NCBI GenBank assembly: GCA_012274445.1
Contig: JAAROD010000011.1
Location: 1 to 64,000, forward strand
DNA length: 64,000 nt
Direction of reading: 5' to 3'
Source of the DNA: Sclerotiophoma versabilis
Lineage: Eukaryota > Ascomycota > Dothideomycetes > Pleosporales > Didymellaceae
The notes beneath the pieces are model-generated. The model was given only the letters and a program-made list of their open reading frames with translations. It was not told where the DNA came from and made no database searches. Every line of letters begins with the position of its first letter. The stretch's first letter is position 1. Shown here piece by piece: positions 1-13,500 of the stretch. The position numbers and the translations under genes are program-made.

Positions 1-102
1 CCCTAACCCTAACCCTAACCCTAACCCTAACCCTAACCCTAACCCTAACCCTAACCCTAACCCTAACCCTAACCCTAACCCTAACCCTAACCCTAACCCT
101 AA
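1..102. repeat. Telomere, (CCCTAA)17
   Basis: Seventeen uninterrupted CCCTAA hexamers at the very first base identify a chromosome terminus. Read toward the end, the G-rich strand is TTAGGG, the usual telomere repeat of filamentous ascomycetes. Unique sequence begins at 103. The tract is short but may be cut by the assembly. Confidence 0.98.
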
Positions 103-232
103 TCCACCGTCCACCGTCCACAGCGGTTGTGACACCTAAGCGGCCCACTACCCTCCCCTTTCTTCTTTACTGCCGCGCTCGGCTTCTTTGTGACACCTAA
201 GGGCCCACCGCCTACTCTTTAACTTAAGTACT
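103..232. repeat. Telomere-adjacent sequence with a duplicated GTGACACCTAAG block
   Basis: The block GTGACACCTAAG followed by GGCCCAC occurs at 129-148 and again, with a one-base difference, at 190-208. CCACCGTCCACCGTCCA lies directly after the telomere. This non-coding, telomere-associated sequence has balanced composition and no RIP signature, unlike what follows. Confidence 0.6.
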
Positions 233-412
233 TTAGTTATTTAAAGCACCTTAGTTGTTTAGAGCACCTTAGTTGTTTAGAGCACCTTAGTTGTTTAGAG
301 CACCTTAGTTGTTTAGAGCACCTTAGTTGTTTAGAGCACCTTAGTTGTTTAGAGCACCTTAGTTGTTTAGAGCACCTTAGTTGTTTAGAGCACCTCAGTT
401 GTTTAGAGCACT
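233..412. repeat. 18-bp subtelomeric minisatellite, 10 units
   Basis: Ten head-to-tail units of TTAGTTGTTTAGAGCACC run from 233 to 412. The first unit (233-250) and the last (395-412) carry point changes, while the inner eight are identical. The unit begins with TTAG but is not a telomere hexamer. The homogeneous centre and divergent edges suggest recent unit exchange. Confidence 0.92.
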
Positions 413-876
413 GTTCTCTCTCTACCTCTTCCTTTTTTTTTTAGCTCTTTTCTTAAGCTATTAAACTTCTATTTTTTATTCTTTATTATAGAGTAGAGTT
501 AGGGTTAGGGTTTTGGCAATAGTATAGGGTTAGAGTTAGGACTGTTTCTAACAATAGTTTTATACTAAAATCTATGTTTAGCTTTTAATAGCTATTTAAT
601 ATTATTATATTTAGCTATAATTTGCCTCTTTCTGCTATTATAATTAGAATATAAAATATATAGAGGCTCTACCTTTTTTATTATAAGGTTACTAACTGCT
701 TAATACTAATAAAAAGGTTCTAGCTAATTAAAAAGTGTACAACCCCTAACTTTACCTTCTAGCTTTAACTATTGCCTCTCTCTCTCTTATCCTATCTTTT
801 CTCTATTTACTATACTTTCTTACACCCCTACCTTCTGTTAAACTTATCTACTTTCTATATCTCCTTATCTTACATC
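413..876. other. AT-rich subtelomeric spacer with inverted interstitial TTAGGG
   Basis: No gene is visible. TTAGGGTTAGGG stands at 499-510, in the orientation opposite to the terminal CCCTAA tract, with degenerate TTAGGG-like pieces to about 540. The rest is T-rich sequence with many TA steps, in the style of RIP-mutated DNA. Confidence 0.7.
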
Positions 877-3800
877 TCCTTTATAATACTGCTATAATAT
901 TTAATCTATATACTATTATAGCTGCGAAATACTAATCTAACAAACCCTACTGCGTTATTATATAAGCTTATTAGCTCTTAACGTCTATATAAAAGCTCTT
1001 CTTAGCTCTGCAGCTCTAGATTACTGTTCTGCAGACTATCCTAATTGCCCTGCACTACCTAAACTTAATATAGCTCTTAAAGTAATTAATTACTTACTTC
1101 TTTATACTCTATAGTAGTATATACCTTATTAGCTGCTCTGCGCTAGAAAAAAAGAAAGAATATATTTCCTAAAGAAACGCTTACTAATCTTCTTTATTAT
1201 CTTAGATACCTAAAGCACTATACTACTATCTGCATTCTATAGAAAATACTCTAGCTAAAAGAACTATAGTATTCTTATTACTAAGTTAGCTGTAAATATA
1301 GAGCTATCTTTCTTTAGCTCTGTGCTAAACTCTTAAGCTTTAGGAAGTATAGTAGGTGTTACTAATAAGGACGCTAAAGTTAATACTAATATAAGCATAA
1401 CATTGTATACTAGGTTGCCTAAGCATTCTGTAAGACACTGCTGCGCTGTCTAATAGTGCTCTAGTATACTCTAATTACCTGTCTTGAATACCTTTTCTTA
1501 CTGCTAGAATCCGTCCTTAATAAGCTATAGTATTGCAGTAAATAGTATTGTATAGTTAAAGTTAATTATGCGCTTTCTTAGTAATAGCTACTTAGCTTAG
1601 TGCTCTGCCTTAATTACTGCCTACTTAAGGCTGCTAGGTCTTGCTGCTATTACTAATACGGGCAGAGCTGAGCCTACTAGTTGTATTACTCTGCAGTAGC
1701 TAAGTCTTAACTAATATAAGCCTAGCAGACACTTAATCTAATAGGCGAGCATGGCTACAGTAATTACGCTAATCTAGTAGTCTTTACTTATTACCTTTAC
1801 TCTAGTGTGCTGTACAGCTGCCTAGAGCACAGAGAACTAAGTTGCGTTCTGTAAGTAGAATAATCTACCTACTAACTAGTTAAGTTTTATGCAGCTAGTG
1901 TATAGGTCTTATATAAAGTTATGTTGCATTCTATATAATATAGCAGATTGTAGCATAATCTCTTATAATAAAAAGATAGAGATAACTAACTTATACTCTC
2001 TATATTCTATTAGTAGCTTAACTAAAAAAACTATAATACAGATTCTATGCACTTCTAAGAGAAGAGGTTCTTACTCTGTGCCTACAGCTTTACCTGTTCT
2101 TACTAGTCTTCTAATAACTATAGCGCCCTCTAGCTATTACTTAATATATAGCTTTAGCTGCTCTTATTTAACCTACAGTAGAACTAGTGCGTAATAAACG
2201 CAATTATCTATAGCTTCTATAATTCCTGCAGCACTTCTTTAAGAAACTTAGCTGTACTTATTAGCTCTTGCACCCTAAGCCTGCTAAGCTTATTAAACTA
2301 TACCTTGCTATAACAGCTAGCTGCGACCTCTAGCCTATAGTAGAAAGTAATAGATGCTATATATATTATAATTAGCTGTCTGTTCTCCTGTTAAGGCTAT
2401 TATGCTAGGCTAAGGTTGCTAGCGCCTTGCAGGTCTAGTATGCAGGGGTTAATAAATAGCTACCTACCCTGTTTAATGCCCTTAATTATTTCTAGCAGCT
2501 AAAGCACTAAGCCTATTAGAGATCTTAGGAATCTAGTAAAGTAGTAGCTACTAAGGCAGTTAAGTGCGGACACCCCCTCTGCTAATGCAACGTATAATCT
2601 CTTAGAGCTAGCGGCCTTAAAGTAAGTATAAATACTGTTAATTACCTACGCAAACATAGCTGCAAAAGACACTAGAACCTCTAGAAATACTAATAGGCAG
2701 AAGGATTAGAAGAGATGTGTATAGTATTGCGGTTCTTTAAGGAAGAGACATATTAGCTAGAAGATAGGTTTAAGCATAGTAGAGAAACTCTAAGTGCTGT
2801 TAGTTAGCCTTAAGACCTGCACAGAGAGCACTTATTCTATTCTAAATATGTGCTCCTTCTTAAGTATTACTCTTTTAATCTGCTGTTCTTTATAGATAAA
2901 CAGCCTAGAAGACTTAGAGTTATTAGGAGTTAGTTGTCCCTGCAGGTGCTGTAGCAGATAATTCTGCTTAGACGCTACTTAAGCAGATAGGTTTCTATCG
3001 CGATTAGGCAGCGCTAGAGCAGCAGTTGCAACTCTCTTAGTAATAAGTAAGTTATTAGGCCTATGTTAGATACTTCTTTTAATATTTAAGTATCTCTAGA
3101 AGTACCTATAGCTTAACACGCCTGCTCTGTTATACTAGTAGCTTATATTCTCCTGTATAACTATAAGGAGGTTGTCTATTAGAAACGCTAGAGGCTGTAG
3201 GGATAAAAAATTACTGTATGCTAGGTAGAATGTAAGAGGGTAGAAGGTAAAGTCTTATAGCTCTTAGTACTCCTATAGGACTATGTTATAGTTAGTAAGA
3301 AGATAACGCATTAGCTTGTTATCTAGGTCTAGAGAATGTCTGTCTAGATAGTTAATATTAATTACTAGAGTATAAGAGACTGTCTTAATACTATTAAGAA
3401 TATACTTATCCTTAAGCCCTATTTAAAGCTAGTGCAGCCTACCTATAAACAGGTTTTAGTAGTTATAGCTAGTTTAAGAAATTATGCTAGCTCCTAGTAT
3501 ACTGCTACAGGATGGCTTATTATACTCTAAGCTACTCTCTATCTTAATAGCCTCTTCCTCTAAGTTAGACTCTTCTTTAATAAGCTATAGTTAGGTTTCT
3601 TTAGGTACAGCTTATAGCTAGTTAGCTATATCTATCTTAATATTTGCCCTATAGTTATATGTATAGAACGCTAGTTAGTTCTCTGTCTAAAACGTATTCT
3701 ATATACTCTATCTTATATGCTCCAACTACTCTAGTATAAAAGCCTCTTAGAAGGTTGTCTATTTATTAAAGGTAATTTTTTGTGTGTGTAGGCTGTCTAA

Positions 3801-4788
3801 TCTCTAAGACAGCTCTACGCCCTCCTCTAATAGCTTACTAATAAGAAAGATCTCCTTAATATATAACGTAAGAAACTAAGCGTAGCAAAGCTGTAGGGCG
3901 CTATATTAGGATAACTTCTTATAATATTTTTAACGTTTGCTTCTTAATAAAAGCTCCTTAGGTGCGTTAGTAACAGGGTGTATAATAATAAACTAGGACT
4001 TCTGCGTTGCAGCCGTAGCTAGCTAGAAAGTGCGGTTTTCTAGGTTAAATAACAGTTTGTAAACGTGCTTATTGCTGTAGAAAGCCTGCTAGTTCTTAAA
4101 GCTAATAGTTATATTATTAAAAAAGCAGCTAGATAGCTGCAAGATCGGCCTGAGTAGTTGTCCTATAATAATAAGAAGATTAAGAAAGAATAATAGTATA
4201 TACTTGTCTTCTAACGCAGCAGCTTAGGAGCTAGCCTTCCTGCTTCTGTAGTCGATTGTGTATTACCTCTATAGCATGTTAATAGCCTAGCTGCTGTTAA
4301 AAGATGTACTCTTAGTAGCTGTAATAAACTTCTACACTGCTATGTTATTAGTTACTATTTACGTTTGCATATATATATAGTCTACTAAACACTAATACAC
4401 CTTTAAACTTATAGTCTTCTTTAGAGTAATTAATCTTCTACAAATACTAGTCTACTGCTATAACTACTTATTCTCTATTACTAAAGCTGCCCTTACTATA
4501 GTTATCTCTAAGTTTACTAGGCAACGCGTTGCTGTAGAGTCTATTGTTATTTCTAGAACTATTATTATTACTATTAGTGCTTTGTTGCGCGTCTATTAGC
4601 TGTGTTGCAATAACAGCTAGTAGTAAATTTAGCTATAGATCTATATCTTAGGGTAGACTTAGGTTTAAAATCTTATTATTAAATGCGTTAAAATCCATTA
4701 TAAGACCTGTAGAGGTAGTAATTTCCTATAGCAGGAATAGGCAAGGCAATTACTAACAGGATCTAGCAGTAGGATTGTATAGTGTTTA

Positions 4789-4806
4789 CTTGCCCCTAGG
4801 GGCAAG
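4789..4806. repeat. Perfect 18-bp palindrome CTTGCCCCTAGGGGCAAG in unit 1
   Basis: The sequence equals its own reverse complement over 18 bases. A RIP-altered counterpart lies at 11440-11457 in unit 2. Related palindromes cluster at the proximal end of each unit. Function unknown; a recombination or protein-binding site is possible. Confidence 0.8.
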
Positions 4807-7410
4807 CTACAGGGCAGATTAAACTTAAGAGTACTAAACATGTAACACAATCTCTATTCTTTTATTTTTACTAGCGCTAATAATCTTTAGCTACTATAGT
4901 AGGTGCTAGGTACTAATATTAGACCTTCTGCAGTGGGTTTAGAGTTTATAAATTCTAGTTATTTTCTACGTCTTACTAATACTTTCTGCCTCTAATATTC
5001 TCTTTCTAAGCTAGTTATAGTGTATAAAGAAAGAGATGTAGATGGATATCTAGGCTAGTAAGGCTCTGTGTTAAGGGAATACTATTACAGCTAAGTTATC
5101 TGCTAGCTAATTATACTTCTATAACAGTGTTATTTTTAAAGGTTATTTAGCCTGTCTAAGAAAAAGTCAATTAGCATTTAGTTCTGTATCTCTATCTGTA
5201 GTAAAACCTCTATGTCTAACTCTGCTGTTAATCTAGAGCTTAGTAGTAGGGTAGTAGTTAGCTCCTAGATGGATTTGTGCGTATTTAGTCTATTCTAAGC
5301 CTAGAGAAGGGGCCTACAGTTCTGCGTTTCTGCTAATAGCTGCCCTTAATGTGTTGCGTAGCTAATTAATTCTTAAGAGAACAGCTTACTCTCTACGTGC
5401 TGCTTATCTACTAGGCTGATAGTAGTTAGTTGCCTATCTTTGCTATAAGAATCTAACGCATCTACGTGTTACTTTGTTATTTATTAAGTAATTACTAGCT
5501 ATATTATACTAAGCAGCTGTTTAGCTGCAGTTGCTAACTAAAGCGCTGGATTATTTATAACTTCTAGGATCTAATAGATAAGATTAAGTGTAGTTTACGC
5601 AATTATAGGTAGACTAATTTTATAAATCTCCTCTAATACAGAGCTAGTAATGTACCTGTATTGCAGAGACAACCCTGCGTAGATTGTAATAATAGACAGT
5701 ACTTTTTTCTATACCTTATGCTTAAACTATATGCTATAGGCTTTATTGTCTCTGCCTAGATACTTATAGAGATAGTGCTCTAGCATAGTTATAGTAAAGT
5801 CTTTTGCATTCTTATGTACGTAATTAAGAACTACCTACTAGAGGTCTTAAGACTTATTATTAGCCTTATTACTATACCTTGCTTATAGTGTAGGTACTAG
5901 GTCCTTTTACAGTACAGGCTTATTGTTATTATAGTCTAAAACCTTCTTAGGCTCCGTGTTTATCTATAAAACGATATAAGATATTACTATACTTACTAGC
6001 TTTCCTTCTTGCTTTATAGTCTTTAAAAGCGCCTAGATGTTAATAAACTAGTGTTCTAGTTCTAAAAGAACTGTTTAATACAATCTAAGGTATATAATGT
6101 TGTCTATATCTAGGAAGAAGTCTTACTAATATGTGCCTAAGAAATAAAGGTCTACGTCTAGCTTAAGGCTAGGATAGAACAGTGCGCGCACCTTATATAC
6201 AGTTTGCATGCGCAGTAGGCTAGCTAGCTTATTCTAGTCAGCTAGCTGAATGTCTAGTCTATACTAGCCTTAAAACTCTAATGTAACCTTTATCACCTTA
6301 TCTATTATAGAAAACCAATACTAGGTTATTGCTTAGTGTAGATATACTAAGCATATCTAAATATAGATTACACTTATATTATCTATCTTATAGCTTACTA
6401 TCTACTTAAATATTAAGATGTTAAAGGTCGCTTGCCTAATTAAGGTGCGGCACTATTAGGTAATTATTAGTCTCTAGCTAAGATTTCTCTACAGCGTAGC
6501 TAGCTGTTAAATAGAAAACTTAACTTAACTGCTAAGCCTTAGGTGCTCTAGCATCTCCTGTTTAACAGACTTGCTTAAACCTTGGAACAGCTAGCTGTTA
6601 TTAGATAATAAGGTTGCTAGCTCTGTCTATATCTGTCTATAGTTATTAGGAAGAATAACATCCTCTTAATTAGTATGCAGCTAAATACGCAAATACAATA
6701 GAAGCGTGTCTACCTTTTAGGTTAGCTTATTACTTAGTTGCATGTATAGAGGCTAAAACCTTTATTATAGATGCTGCACACCTACTACTGCTCCTCTTCT
6801 AGTAACCTACAACGCTGCAAGTACTCTTTAAAAGCTTTAACGCAATAGTAGCTAGTAATAAGCTCTGCCTTTGCTCCTACTGCGCTTACCTAGCCTTTAA
6901 ACAACAGCCACTTTAGATCCCCTTCTTTAGCGCTCTTAGCTGTAGTAGCACTTACCTAAGCCTGCCCTATCTCTACTAGGTAGTCTAGCATCTACTGCAC
7001 CTGCGCCTTAGAGTAAGCAACCTGCAACTAGTAGCTTCTGTCTTGCTAAAGAACACCTACCTTATTAAAGATCTAGCAGAGACGCTGCTTGTAGGCTAGG
7101 TTAATAGGCCTGTTTGCACTAATACTCTATTCTAAGGTAAGTGTATTAATTAGGAATTTAGCTGTTATAAGCAGGTAGGGTGCAGCTTAGTTGTAGATAG
7201 AGTCTGCCTCCCTAATTTCCTTAACAGCTATATATTGCCTTTTTCCTGTTTTAGTTAAGATGTCTTTATCTTTACGCTTTATTACAGTTTTGCTTTTATT
7301 AGAATTAGTATTTAGAAAGAGTAGTTTCTCTAAAGACAAAAGTTTATTATTAAAGCTATATTAGATTAGTTATAAGTAGGTTAAGAGTTCGCAAATTCTA
7401 GCACAGACCT

Positions 7411-7483
7411 CTTGCCCCTAGAGGTAAGCAATGCTAAGACCTTGCCTCTAGGGGTAACTACTATTTTTGCCTCTAGAGGTAAC
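7411..7483. repeat. Cluster of three CCYCTAGRGG palindromes at the proximal end of unit 1
   Basis: Three 18-bp near-palindromes of the form NTTGCCYCTAGRGGTAAN lie at 7411-7428, 7441-7458 and 7466-7483. They belong to the same family as the perfect palindrome at 4789-4806. The cluster sits about 40 bases before the unit 1/unit 2 junction. Confidence 0.75.
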
Positions 7484-7524
7484 CTAACTCTACTCTATTA
7501 GTATAGTTTAGGCATATAGTATAT

Positions 7525-10500
7525 CTTCTTTATATAATACTACTATAATATTTAATCTATATACTATTATAGCTGCAAAATACTAATCTAATAAACTCTA
7601 CTATGTTATTATATAAGCTTATTAGCTTTTAACGTTTATATAAAAGCTCTTCTTAGCTCTGCAGCTCTAGATTACTATTTTATAAACTATTCTAATTACT
7701 CTATGCTACCTAAACCTAATATAGCTCTTAAAGTAATTAATTACTTACCCCTTTATACTCTATAGTAGTGTATACCTTATTAGCTACTCTATACTAGAAA
7801 AAAAGAAAGAATATATCTTCTAAAGGAATACTTACTAATCTTCTTTATTATCTTAGATACCTAAAGTACTATACTACTATCTATATTCTAAGGAAAATAC
7901 TCTAGCTAAAAGAACTACAGTATTCTTATTACTAAGTTGGCTGCGAATATAGAGCTATCTTTCTTTAGCCCTGTGCTAAACTCTTAAGCTTTAGGAAGTA
8001 TAGTAGGTATTACTAATAAGGATGCTAAAGTTAATACTAATATAAGCATAATATTGCATACTAGGTTGCCTAAGTATTCTGCAAGACACTGCTGCGCTGT
8101 CTAATAGTACTCTAGTATACCCTAATTACCTGTTTTAAATACCTTTTCTTACTACTAGAATCTATCCTTAATAAGCTGTAGTATTATAGTAAATAGTATT
8201 GTATAGTTAAAGTTAATTACGCGCTTTCTTAGTAATAGCTGCTTAGCTTAGTGCTCTGCCTTAATTACTACCTACTTAAGGCTGCTAGGTCTTACTACTA
8301 TTACTAACATAGGCAGAGCTAAGCCTACTAGTTATATTACTCTATAGTAGCTAAGTCTTAACTAATATAAGCCTAGCAGATACTTAATCTAATAGGCAAG
8401 TATAGCTATAGTAATTATACTAATCTAGTAGTCTTTACTTATTACCTTTACTCTAGTATACTATATAGCTGCCTAGAGCACAGAGAACTAAGTTGTGTTA
8501 TATAAGCAGAATAATCTACCTACTAACTAGTTAGGTTTTATACAGCTAGTGTATAGGTCTTATATAAAGTTATGTTGTGTTCTGTATAATATAGTAGATT
8601 ATAGTATAATTTCTTATAATAAAAAGATAGAGATAACTAACTTATACTCTCTATATTCTGTTAGTAGCTTAACTAAAAAAACTATAATACAGATTCTACG
8701 CACTCCTAAGAGAAGGGGTTCTTGCTCTATGCCTATAGCTTTACCTATTCTTACTAGTCTTCTAATAACTATAGTGCCCTTTAGCTGTTGCTTAATATAT
8801 AGCTTTAGCTGCCTTTATTTAACCTATAGTAGAACTAGTGTATAATAAATATAATTATCTATAGCTTCTATAATTTCTATAGTACCTCTTTAAGAAACTT
8901 AGCTATACTTATTAGCCTTTACACCTTAAGCCTGCTAAGCTTATTAAACTATACCTTGCTATAATAGCTAGCTGTAACCTCTAGCCTATAGTAGAAAGTA
9001 ATAGATGCTATATATATTATAATTAGCTGTTTATTCTCCTGTTAAGGCTATTATACTAGGCTAAGGTTACTAGCACCTTGCAGGTCTAGCATGCAGGGGT
9101 TAATAAATAGCTACCTACTCTATTTAATACTCTTAATTATTCCTAGTAGCTAAAGCACTAAGCCTATTAGAAATCTTAGAAATCTAGTAAAGTAGTAGCT
9201 ACTAAGGTAGTTGAGTGCAGACACCTCTTCTGCTAATACAACGTATAATCTCTTAGAGCTAGCAGCCTTAAAGTAAGTATAGATACTGTTAATTGCCTGT
9301 GTAAATATAGCTATAAAAGACGCTAGAACCTCTAGAAATACTAATAGCTAGAAGGATTAGAAGAGATGTATATAATATTGCAGTTCTTTAAGGAAGAGAT
9401 ATATTAGCTAGAAGATAGGTTTAAGTATAGTAGAGAAACTCTAAGTACTATTAGTTAGCCTTAAGACCTGTATAGAGAGCACTTATTCTATCCTAAATAT
9501 ATACTTCTTCTTAAGTATTACTCTTTTAATCTACTGTTCTTTATAGATAAACGGCCTAGAAGACTTAGAGTTATTAGAAGTTAGTTGTCTCTATAGGTGC
9601 TGCAGTAGATAATTCTGCTTAGACACTACTTAAGCAGATAGGTTTCTATTACGATTAGGCAGTACTAGAGCAGTAGTTGTAACTCTCTTAGTAATAAGCA
9701 AGTTATTAGGCCTATATTAGATACTTCTTTTAATATTTAAGTATCTCTAGAAGTACCTGTAGCTTAACACGCCTGCTTTATTATACTAGTAGCTTATATT
9801 CTTCTATATAACTATAAGAAGGTTATCTATTAGGAATACTAGAGGCTGTAGGGATAAAAAATTACTGTATACTAGGTAGAACATAAGAGAGTAGAAGGTA
9901 AAGTCTTGCAGCTCTTAGTACTCCTATAGGACTATATTATAGTTAGTAAGAAGATAACGCGTTAGCTTGTTATCTAGGTCTAGAGAATGTCTATCTAGAT
10001 AGTTAATGTTAATTACTAGAGTATAAGAGACTGTCTTAATGCTATTAAGAATATACTTATCTTTAAGCTCTATTTAAAGCTAGTGCAGCCTACCTATAAA
10101 TAGGTTTTAGTAGTTATAGCTAGTTTAAGAAATTATGCTAGCTCCTAGTATACTGCTACAGGATGGCTTATTATACTCTAAGCTACTCTCTATCTTAATA
10201 GCCTCTTCCTCTAAGTTAGACTCTTCTTTAATAAGCTATAGTTAGGTTTCTTTAGGTACAGCTTATAGCTAGTTAGCTATATCTATCTTAATATTTGCCC
10301 TATAGTTATATGTATAGAACGCTAGTTAGTTCTCTGTCTAAAACGTATTCTATATACTCTATCTTATATGCTCCAACTACTCTAGTATAAAAGCCTCTTA
10401 GAAGGTTGTCTATTTATTAAAGGTAATCTTTTGCATGTGTAGGCTGTCTAATTTCTAAGACAGCTCTACGCCCTTCTCTAACAGCTTACTAATAAGAAAG

Positions 10501-13500
10501 ATCTCCTTAATATATAACATAAGAAACTAGGTGTAGCAGAGCTGTAAGGCGCTATGTTAGGATAACTTCTTATAACGTTTTTAACGTTTACTTCTTAATA
10601 AAAGCTCCTTAGGTGCGTTAGTAATAGAGTATATAATAATAAACTAGAACTCCTGCGTTACAGCTGTAGCTAGCTAGAAGGTGCAGTTTTCTAGGTTAAA
10701 TAATAGTCTATAAATGTGCTTATTACTATAGAAAGCCTGCTAGTTCTTAAAGCTAATAGTTATATTATTAACAAAGCGGCTAGATAGCTGCAAGATTAGC
10801 CTAAGCGGTTGTCCTATAATAATAAGAAGATTAAGAAAGAATAATAGTATATACTTGTCTTCTAACGCAGCAGCTTAGAAGCTAGCCTTTCTGCTTTTAT
10901 AGTTAATTATATATTACCTCTACAGCATATTAATAGCCTAGCTACTATTAAAAGATATACTCTTAGTAGCTATAATAAACTTCTGCACTACTATATTATT
11001 AGTTACTATTTATATTTGCATACACACATAGTCTACTAAACACTAATATACCTTTAAACTTATAGTCTTTTTTAGAGTAATTAATTTTCTATAAATACTA
11101 GTCTGCTGCTATAACTACTTATTCTCTATTACTAAAGCTGCTCTTACTACAGTTATCTCTAAGTTTACTAGGCAACGCGTTGCTGTAGAGTCTATTATTA
11201 TTTCTAGAACTATTATTATTACTATTAGTGCTTTATTACGCGTCTGTTAGCTGTGTTATAATAATAGCTAGTAGTAAATTTAGCTGTAGATCTATATCTT
11301 AGAGTAGACTTAGGTTTAAAATCTTATTATTAAATGTGTTAAAATCCATTATAAGACCTATAGAGGCAGTAATTTCCTATAGCAGGAATAGGTAAGGTAA
11401 TTACTAATAGGATCTAGTAGTAGAATTATATAGTATCTACTTACCCCTAGAGGCAAGCTACAGGGCAGATTAAACTTAAGAGTACTAAATATGTAACACA
11501 ATCTCTATTCTTTTATTTTTACTAGCGCTAATAATCTTTAGCTACTATAGTAGGTGCTAGGTACTAATATTGGACCTTCTGTAGTAGGTTTAGAGTTTAT
11601 AAATTATAGTTATTTCCTACGTCTTGCTAATGCTTTCTGCCTCTAATATTCTCTTTCTAAGCTAGTTATAGCGCGTAAAGAAAGAGATGTAGATAGATAT
11701 CTAGGCTAGTAAGGCTCTATATTAAGGGAATGCTGTTATAGCTAAGTTATCTACTAGCTAATTACGCTTCTATAATAGTGTTGTTTTTAAAGGTTATTTA
11801 GCCTGTCTAAGGAAAAGTTAATTAGTATTTAGTCCTGTATATCTATCTGTAGTAAAACCTCTGCGTCTAACTCTACTATTAATCTAGAGCTTAGTAGTAG
11901 GGTAGTAGTTAGCTTCTAGATAGATTTATGCGTATTTAGTCTATTCTAAGCCTAGAGAAGAGGCCTACAGTTCTGCGTTTCTACTAATAGCTGCCCTTAA
12001 TATATTATGTAGCTAATTAATTCTTAAGAGAACAGCTTACTCTCTGTGTGCTGCTTATCTACTAGGCTAACAGTAGTTAGTTACCTATCTTTACTATAAG
12101 AATCTAATATATTTATATATTACTTTATTATCTATTAAGTAATTACTAGCTATATTATGCTAAGCAGCTGTTTAGCTGCAGTTACTAACTAAAGCGCTAG
12201 ATTGTTTGCAACTTCTAGGATCTAATAGATAAGATTAAGCGCAGTTTGCGCAATTATAGGTAGACTAATTTTATAAATCTCTTTTAATATAGGGCTAGTA
12301 ATGTACCTATGTTATAGAGACAACCCTGCGTAGATTGTAATAATAGACAGTACTTTTCTCTATACTTTATACTTAAACTGTGTGCTATAGGCTTTATTAT
12401 CTCTGCCTAGATACTTATAGAGATAGTGCTCTAGTGTAGTTATAGTAAAGTCTTTTGCATTCTTATATATATAATTAAGAACTACCTGCTAGAGGTCTTA
12501 AGACTTATTATTAGCCTTATTACTATACCTTACTTACAGCGTAGGTACTAGGTTCTTTTACAGCGCAGGCTTATTATTATTATAGTCTAAGACCTTCTTA
12601 GGCTCTGTGTTTATCTATAAAACAATATAAGATATTACTATACTTATTAGCTTTCCTTCTTACTTTATAGTTTTTAAAAGCGCCTAGATGTTAATAAACT
12701 AGCGTCCTAGTTCTAAAAGAACTGTTTGATACAACCTAAGGTATATAACATTGTCTATGTTTAGGAAGAAGTCTTACTAATGTGTGCCTAAGGAATAAGG
12801 GTCTATGTCTAGCTTAAGGCTAGAATAGAATAGTGTGCGCACCTTATATATAGTTTACACGCGCAGTAGGCTAGCTAGCTTATTCTAGTTAGCTAGCTAA
12901 ACGTCTAGTCTATGCTAGCCTTAAAACTCTAATATAACCTTTATTACCTTGTCTATTATAGAAAACCAATACTAGGTTATTGCTTAGCGTAGATATATAG
13001 AGTATGTCTAAATATAGATTATACTTATATTATCTATCCTACAGCTTACTATCTACTTAAACGTTAAGATGTTAAAGGTTGCTTACCTAATTAAGGTGCA
13101 GCACTATTAGGTAATTATTAGTCTCTAGCTAAGATTTCTCTACAGCGTAGCTAGCTGTTAAACAGAAAACTTAACTTAACTACTAAGCCTTAGGTGCTCT
13201 AGTATCTCCTGTTTAATAGACTTGCTTAAACCTTAGAACAGCTAGCTGTTATTAGATAATAAGGTTGCTAGCTCTATCTATATCTGTCTATAGTTATTAG
13301 GAAGAATAATATCTTCTTAATTAGCACGCAGCTAAATGCGCAAATGTAATAGAAGTGTGTCTACCTTTTAGGTTAGCTTGTTACTTAGTTGCACATACAA
13401 GGGCTAAAACCTTTATTATAGATGCTGCACACCTACTACTACTCCTCCTCTAGCAACCTATAATGCTGCAAGTACTCTTTAAAAGCTTTAATGTAATAGT

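Larger units (their letters stand above)
877..7524 (-). repeat. Tandem subtelomeric repeat, unit 1 (~6.65 kb, RIP-mutated, coding remnant on minus strand)
   Basis: This unit aligns end to end with 7525-14170 at a constant offset of 6,651 bases in the middle. Differences between the copies are almost all C/T or G/A transitions, as RIP produces. On the minus strand long stretches (for example about 4260 down to 3900) read as one protein frame. There the only stops are TAG or TAA at places where Gln or Trp codons would fit, so the unit probably once encoded a large protein transcribed toward the telomere. I do not recognise the family. A telomere-linked RecQ-like helicase is the standard fungal candidate at this position, but I could not find a convincing Walker A or DEAH motif. 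A 98-101 codon plus-strand ATG frame present in both units looks like an antisense shadow. Confidence 0.75.

Noticed and set aside
1889..2194. 101-codon plus-strand ATG frame in repeat unit 1, with a 98-codon counterpart at 8549-8845
   Set aside because: The frame is antisense to the inferred coding strand and rich in Ile/Tyr/Ser as expected of RIP-altered sequence. It appears in both units simply because they are copies. No family features.
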